Assembly: GCA_947464335.1 (NCBI GenBank)
Contig: CANHWG010000026.1
Coordinates: 1 to 36,679 of the forward strand
From: Flavobacteriaceae bacterium
GTDB lineage: Bacteria > Bacteroidota > Bacteroidia > Flavobacteriales > Flavobacteriaceae
Reading direction: 5' to 3'
DNA length: 36,679 nucleotides
In this document: positions 33,105 through 36,679 of the stretch, piece after piece
How positions within the stretch are numbered: the first letter of the stretch is position 1
How the letters are laid out: every line of letters begins with the position of its first letter
The notes under the pieces: generated by a model
The model's database searches: none
What the model saw: only the letters and a program-made list of their open reading frames with translations
What the model was told of the DNA's origin: nothing
Translations under genes and position numbers: made by a program

Positions 33105-33623
33105 TTAATTTAATGATGCGGGATATAGATAAAAATTCATTATTTCAAAAGAAATACTTCCATCTTCCTCTATAAAATATTTTAAAAGTACTTCACCCCA
33201 AAGTTCTCCATTACTATAATTTGCAATAATCCAACGGTGATTCAAGAGTTTAACTTTGTTTATGATAAACTTTTGATTTCCAATTTTTGCTTGATCGGTA
33301 TATTTGTTTCCTTCAGGAGCATCATTAAACGCTAATAATGCTTGAGTTACTTTATCGCTAAAAATTGAAATGTTATCAACTTTACTACTTTCAAACAAAT
33401 AATTTTGGGCTCTATCATTTTGTTCTAACGAAAATACATTAACATCATAAAGTTTATCATTTAAACTAGTGATGCTATCTGAAAGTGATGTAGAGGTTAC
33501 ATTTTTAGAATTTGAAGCTTCTGATTTTTGTTCACTTTTCTCTTTAGAAGAAAAATATTTATAGGTAAAAACATTCATCAAAACTGCTATAATAAAAAGA
33601 TATAAAAACAATGATTTTCTCAT
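33105..33623 (-). CDS. Membrane-anchored hypothetical protein
   Basis: A 172-residue protein with one N-terminal membrane helix (RKSLFLYLFIIAVLMNVFTY, residues 2-21). A polar, serine- and lysine-rich linker (about 24-50) and a periplasmic domain with a strand-rich C terminus follow (NKVKLLNHRWIIANYSNGELWGEVLLKYF). I do not recognise a family. It starts four bases after the MBL-hydrolase stop and precedes the lipoprotein by 17 bases, so all three are probably coexpressed. Confidence 0.65.
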   Translation of the reverse strand: MRKSLFLYLFIIAVLMNVFTYKYFSSKEKSEQKSEASNSKNVTSTSLSDSITSLNDKLYDVNVFSLEQNDRAQNYLFESSKVDNISIFSDKVTQALLAFNDAPEGNKYTDQAKIGNQKFIINKVKLLNHRWIIANYSNGELWGEVLLKYFIEEDGSISFEIMNFYLYPASLN

Positions 33624-33627
33624 TTTT

Positions 33628-34395
33628 CTAAATTGAAATTTTTAAATTATCATACGCCAAAAAAACATTTTTCGGCAATTTTTGTTGCACTTCTTCATGA
33701 AAACCCATAAGGTGACTGATATGGGTTAAATACGCTTTTTCTGGCTGAATCAAATGTATGAAATCTAATGCATCTTGCAAACTAAAATGCGAGTGATGTG
33801 GTTCTTCTCTTAACGCATTAACAACCAATACTTTTGTTCCTTTCAACTTATATATTTCGGCATTACTTATTGTTTTAACATCTGTTAAATAGACAAAATC
33901 TTTAATTCGATAGCCAAAAACCTGAAGATTTGCATGATCAACTTCAATCGGAATTATTTCAGTATTTCCGATTATAAAATTTTGATTGTTCTTTACGATA
34001 AATGAATCCACACCTGGTGCGCCCGGATATTTATTTTCAGATTCAAAAATATAATCAAAACGTTTATTTAAATTAGTGATCACCCGCTGATGAGCATATA
34101 TTGGGATATTTTTTTTTTGCTTGAAGAAAAAAGGACGGATATCATCTAAACCAGCAGTATGGTCTGAATGTTCATGAGTAAAAAGTAATGCGTCTAGTTT
34201 TGAACATCCTGAACTAAGCATTTGTTGCCTAAAATCTGGACCACAATCAATAACAATCGAATTATCTTCCCAAGTAACCCATACAGACACTCGTAGACGC
34301 TTATCTTTAAAATCAGAGCTTTTACAAACCGAATGATTACTTCCAATTACGGGAATGCCTTGAGAAGTTCCAGTACCGAGAAAATAAATTTGCAT
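33628..34395 (-). CDS. MBL-fold metallo-hydrolase (PhnP-like)
   Basis: A 255-residue cytoplasmic metallo-beta-lactamase-fold hydrolase. It starts QIYFLGTGTSQGIPVIGSN, a sequence typical of PhnP and RNase Z-like phosphodiesterases. The metal motif is HEHSDH (74-79), an HxHxDH box. Further likely ligands are D188-region YLTDVK, H in EEPHHSHFSL and H in LTHISHL. Predicted activity is hydrolysis of a phosphodiester, perhaps a cyclic nucleotide, but no phn genes are near. It is first in the operon with the membrane-anchored protein and lipoprotein. Confidence 0.85.
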   Translation of the reverse strand: MQIYFLGTGTSQGIPVIGSNHSVCKSSDFKDKRLRVSVWVTWEDNSIVIDCGPDFRQQMLSSGCSKLDALLFTHEHSDHTAGLDDIRPFFFKQKKNIPIYAHQRVITNLNKRFDYIFESENKYPGAPGVDSFIVKNNQNFIIGNTEIIPIEVDHANLQVFGYRIKDFVYLTDVKTISNAEIYKLKGTKVLVVNALREEPHHSHFSLQDALDFIHLIQPEKAYLTHISHLMGFHEEVQQKLPKNVFLAYDNLKISI

Positions 34396-34453
34396 TATCG
34401 CATAGTTTTTAATGTGAACGTGCTTTTGGTTTAACTTATAAAGTAACTAAATG

Positions 34454-34461
34454 CAAAAATA
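34454..34461 (-). promoter_or_regulatory. Candidate -7 box for the MBL-hydrolase operon
   Basis: On the minus strand TATTTTTG fits TAnnTTTG, 58 bases before the ATG at 34395. No matching TTG element was found. Confidence 0.3.
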
Positions 34462-34497
34462 GCGTTAATTATCTTTTAATTAAAATACCTATTTCAC

Positions 34498-34505
34498 TAA
34501 CTTTG
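34498..34505 (+). promoter_or_regulatory. Candidate -7 box for the 34523 gene
   Basis: TAACTTTG fits TAnnTTTG and lies 17 bases before the ATG. No TTG element was found at normal spacing. Confidence 0.35.
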
Positions 34506-34522
34506 CAAAGATATAACATACT

Positions 34523-35989
34523 ATGAATACTATTGTAACGAATATTAAGCTCAAAGGCGACAAAGCAATCGAACAGATTCCTGCTATTAAAGATAAAGCA
34601 TTACGAATTAACATGAATGATAACATTTATGGAACGTTTGCAGAAATTGGGGCTGGTCAAGAAACTGTTAGACATTTCTTTAGAGCTGGCGGTTCCTCTG
34701 GAACGATAGCTAAGGCTATGTCAGCGTATGATAAAGATTTTAGCGATGCAATCTACGGTATCGAAAATGATGGCAGATACGTTACCGAAAGTCGATTGAA
34801 AAAAATGCTTACCCATGAAGTTAAGCTTATAGAAGAGCGTTTAAATAGAGATAAGCATCCGCATAAAATATTTTTCAGTTATGCTAATACTGTAGCTACC
34901 ATTGATTTTGCCAAACAATTCAAAGGCCATGGTTGGGTTGGAATAAAATACCAAGTAGAGCCGGATGAAGATTATAATGAAATTACACTTCATATTCGTT
35001 TTAAAGAAACTGATGCACGATTGCAACAAGAAACTCTTGGGATATTGGGTGTTAACTTAATTTATGGTGCTTTTTACAAATATAATGAACCAAAAAAATT
35101 ATTACGTTACCTTTATGATCATCTCGATAAAGATCAATTAGAAATTGATACAATTAATTTTTCTGGACCAAGATTTACTGATGTTGACAATAGATTGATG
35201 AGTTTGCAATTGGTGAAAAATGGTATGACTGATGCCGTAATGTTCGGTCCTGATGGAAATAACATTTTGCCTGCGGCCATACTTTATAAGAAAAACATTT
35301 TAGCTTTAAGAGGCAGTTTTCGTCCCGTTACTCAGGTAAATATGGACATGTATGAAAAGTCATTAAATATGTTTCTTGAAGAAAGTAAAGTTGAAAAAGA
35401 TAATGCTCTAGTAATATTTGAAATTACACTTTCTAACCTTCGTTCAGAAGGAGAAATTGATGAAAGAGATTTTATGGATAGGGCCGAATTACTTTGTTCT
35501 TTAGGACAAACTGTAATGATTTCAAATTTTCAAGAATATTATAAAGTGGTTGAATATTTTTCAAATTACACTAAAGCTCGTATGGGATTAGCTATGGGAG
35601 TTAATAATTTGATTGATATTTTTGACGAAAAATATTACCGTCATTTAAGTGGTGGTATTCTTGAAGCTTTTGGTAAATTATTCTATAGAGACTTAAAAGT
35701 TTTTTTATATCCAATGGAAAATGAGAATGGCGAAATCATTACATCTCAAAACTTAAAAGTACATCCACGAATGAAAGAGTTATATAAATTCTTTGCTTAT
35801 AATGGTAAAGTTGTTGATATTACTGATTTCGATAAGGAACATTTAAAAATATTTTCTCGCGAAGTTCTGAAAATGATTAGTAATGGCAATCAAGGTTGGG
35901 AAAAGATGTTACCTAAAGGGATTGCCGAAATTATAAAAGAGCATAAATTATTTGGTTACGATCCGAATAAAATTTTGGAAAAAGCATAA
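34523..35989 (+). CDS. Conserved protein of unknown function, 488 residues
   Basis: A 488-residue soluble protein with no signal peptide and no membrane segment. Notable stretches are GTFAEIGAGQETVRHFFRAGG and SSGTIAKAMSAYDKDFSDAIYG near the N terminus, HKIFFSYANTVATIDFAKQF at about 115-134, AVMFGPDGNNILPA in the middle, and ARMGLAMGVNNLIDIFDEKYYRHLSGG towards the C terminus. I recall homologues in many Flavobacteriaceae carrying unrelated database names. It has neither a TonB plug and barrel nor a nucleotidyltransferase HxGH motif, so such names should not be used. Function is unknown. It is monocistronic, with a strong terminator. Confidence 0.8.
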   Translation: MNTIVTNIKLKGDKAIEQIPAIKDKALRINMNDNIYGTFAEIGAGQETVRHFFRAGGSSGTIAKAMSAYDKDFSDAIYGIENDGRYVTESRLKKMLTHEVKLIEERLNRDKHPHKIFFSYANTVATIDFAKQFKGHGWVGIKYQVEPDEDYNEITLHIRFKETDARLQQETLGILGVNLIYGAFYKYNEPKKLLRYLYDHLDKDQLEIDTINFSGPRFTDVDNRLMSLQLVKNGMTDAVMFGPDGNNILPAAILYKKNILALRGSFRPVTQVNMDMYEKSLNMFLEESKVEKDNALVIFEITLSNLRSEGEIDERDFMDRAELLCSLGQTVMISNFQEYYKVVEYFSNYTKARMGLAMGVNNLIDIFDEKYYRHLSGGILEAFGKLFYRDLKVFLYPMENENGEIITSQNLKVHPRMKELYKFFAYNGKVVDITDFDKEHLKIFSREVLKMISNGNQGWEKMLPKGIAEIIKEHKLFGYDPNKILEKA

Positions 35990-36024
35990 AAAAAATGCCT
36001 AGAATAAATCTAGGCATTTTTTTT
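35988..36024. terminator. Bidirectional terminator between the 488-residue gene and bcp
   Basis: An 8-bp core stem TGCCTAGA/TCTAGGCA around ATAAA, extended by eight A on the left and eight T on the right, giving 16 pairs. It begins at the last bases of the plus-strand stop and overlaps the bcp stop codon, so it serves both convergent genes. Confidence 0.9.
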
Positions 36025-36475
36025 ATTTTAATATTTGAGCTGCATGATTTTTAGTTTTAACCTCTAAAATCACATCGTCAATTATACCTTCTTCATTAAT
36101 GACAAAAGTTGTTCTGTGTATTCCATCATATTCTTTACCCATAAACTTTTTTGGACCCCAAACACCAAAAGCTTGTATGACAGATTTATCTTCATCTGCT
36201 AACAACGGAAAAGGAAAATCATACTTGTTTTTAAAATTAGATTGCGCTTTTGCATTATCAGCACTAACTCCAATTAAGGCATAATTATGAGCATTAAATT
36301 GTTCAATATTATCTCTAAGATCACAAGCTTCAGCAGTACAACCAGGTGTATTTGCTTTTGGATAAAAGAAAACTACTAACTTTTTACCTTTGTAATTAGA
36401 TAATGTATGTGTGTTTCCATCTTGGTCATTTCCAGAAAAATTTGGTGCTTTATCACCTTTTTTTAATGTAGTCAT
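36023..36475 (-). CDS. bcp: Thioredoxin-dependent thiol peroxidase (Bcp/PrxQ)
   Basis: A 150-residue peroxiredoxin that reduces hydrogen peroxide and organic hydroperoxides in the cytoplasm. The active site is FFYPKANTPGCTAEACDLRD, with peroxidatic C46 and, five residues on, resolving C51 as in PrxQ-type two-cysteine enzymes. The thioredoxin fold continues with GVSADNAKAQSNFKNKYDFPF and RTTFVINEEGII. The length is the family norm. It is divergent from nth. Confidence 0.95.
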   Translation of the reverse strand: MTTLKKGDKAPNFSGNDQDGNTHTLSNYKGKKLVVFFYPKANTPGCTAEACDLRDNIEQFNAHNYALIGVSADNAKAQSNFKNKYDFPFPLLADEDKSVIQAFGVWGPKKFMGKEYDGIHRTTFVINEEGIIDDVILEVKTKNHAAQILK

Positions 36476-36509
36476 ATTTTGAAATTATAAGTTTATATAT
36501 TTAACAAAA

Positions 36510-36536
36510 CAAATTTAGATTAAAATGACAAAACAA
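36510..36536 (-). promoter_or_regulatory. Candidate promoter for bcp
   Basis: On the minus strand TTG (36536-36534), a 16-base spacer and TAAATTTG (36517-36510) fit the Bacteroidota pattern. It overlaps the beginning of the divergent nth gene. The bcp ATG is 35 bases further on. Confidence 0.4.
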
Positions 36537-36679
36537 GAACGTGCAACATTTGTTATAAATACGTTAAATGAATTATATCCAGAAATTCCAATTCCGTTAG
36601 ACCATAAAGATTCTTATACGCTACTTATTGCCGTTTTGCTTTCGGCACAATGCACCGATGTTAGGGTAAACCAAATTAC
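36525..36679 (+). CDS. nth: Endonuclease III, 5' part (truncated by window)
   Basis: The first 51 codons of a base-excision-repair DNA glycosylase/AP lyase. The start MTKQERATFVINTLNELYPE leads to YTLLIAVLLSAQCTDVRVNQI, which is the highly conserved N-terminal helix pair of Nth (LLSAQCTD). The helix-hairpin-helix, catalytic Lys/Asp and iron-sulfur cysteines lie beyond the window, so activity cannot be assessed here. Confidence 0.9.
   Translation, partial: MTKQERATFVINTLNELYPEIPIPLDHKDSYTLLIAVLLSAQCTDVRVNQI

Noticed and set aside
1..36679. tRNA, rRNA, CRISPR, insertion sequence or prophage
   Set aside because: No cloverleaf with CCA-like acceptor, no rRNA-like conserved text, no regularly spaced repeats and no transposase, integrase or phage protein was seen on reading both strands.

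Overview
The window looks like a piece of a Flavobacterium-type chromosome (Bacteroidota, Flavobacteriaceae). The evidence is AT-rich DNA, starts preceded by A-rich stretches rather than Shine-Dalgarno sites, TAnnTTTG-type promoter boxes, a secreted protein with a C-terminal type IX secretion sorting domain, and several protein families typical of the group (DUF6095, DUF6146, DUF6787 and LIC_10190 types, assigned from memory). Genes are dense and no gap without a gene exceeds about 235 bases. I saw no tRNA, rRNA, CRISPR array, insertion sequence or prophage.

Layout. 1-188 is the end of a thioredoxin-fold gene, facing an RlmL-like rRNA methyltransferase (190-1353, minus). 1486-6191 is a plus-strand run: a SAM methyltransferase, a ZIP metal transporter, a small PH-domain protein, the MurQ etherase, three small envelope proteins and a TerC-family membrane protein. 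A strong hairpin terminator (6246-6277) and a GC-rich dispersed repeat separate it from a long minus-strand block. In transcription order that block is a dicluster ferredoxin, an exported carboxypeptidase-regulatory-like protein, YchF, a FIST-domain sensor with a hybrid histidine kinase, ParE and ParC.

16941-22684 (plus) carries a LuxC-type acyl-CoA reductase, divergent from the ferredoxin, then an FG-GAP/T9SS protein, SerC, SerA (serine or PLP precursor synthesis), a DUF6146 lipoprotein and a DUF6787 membrane protein. FolE (22731-23402, minus) diverges from a LolD-like ATPase, a large LIC_10190-type membrane protein and a TIGR02757 protein. A DEAD-box helicase follows. Then comes a tightly coupled set: a BatA/vWA membrane protein, a dihydroorotase-like protein that has lost its metal-binding histidines, and a small DUF4870-like membrane protein. 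After these lie the decayed 3' end of an outer-membrane beta-barrel gene and a carboxylesterase. The window ends with a minus-strand MBL hydrolase/membrane protein/lipoprotein operon, a conserved 488-residue protein of unknown function, the Bcp peroxiredoxin and the 5' end of nth.

Most of the window is housekeeping. The points most worth following are the FIST/hybrid-kinase pair (NosP/NahK-like), the vWA plus pseudo-dihydroorotase overlap pair, the beta-barrel remnant, the unknown 488-residue protein, and a near-identical hairpin lying 4-5 bases before the start codons of both parC and serA.
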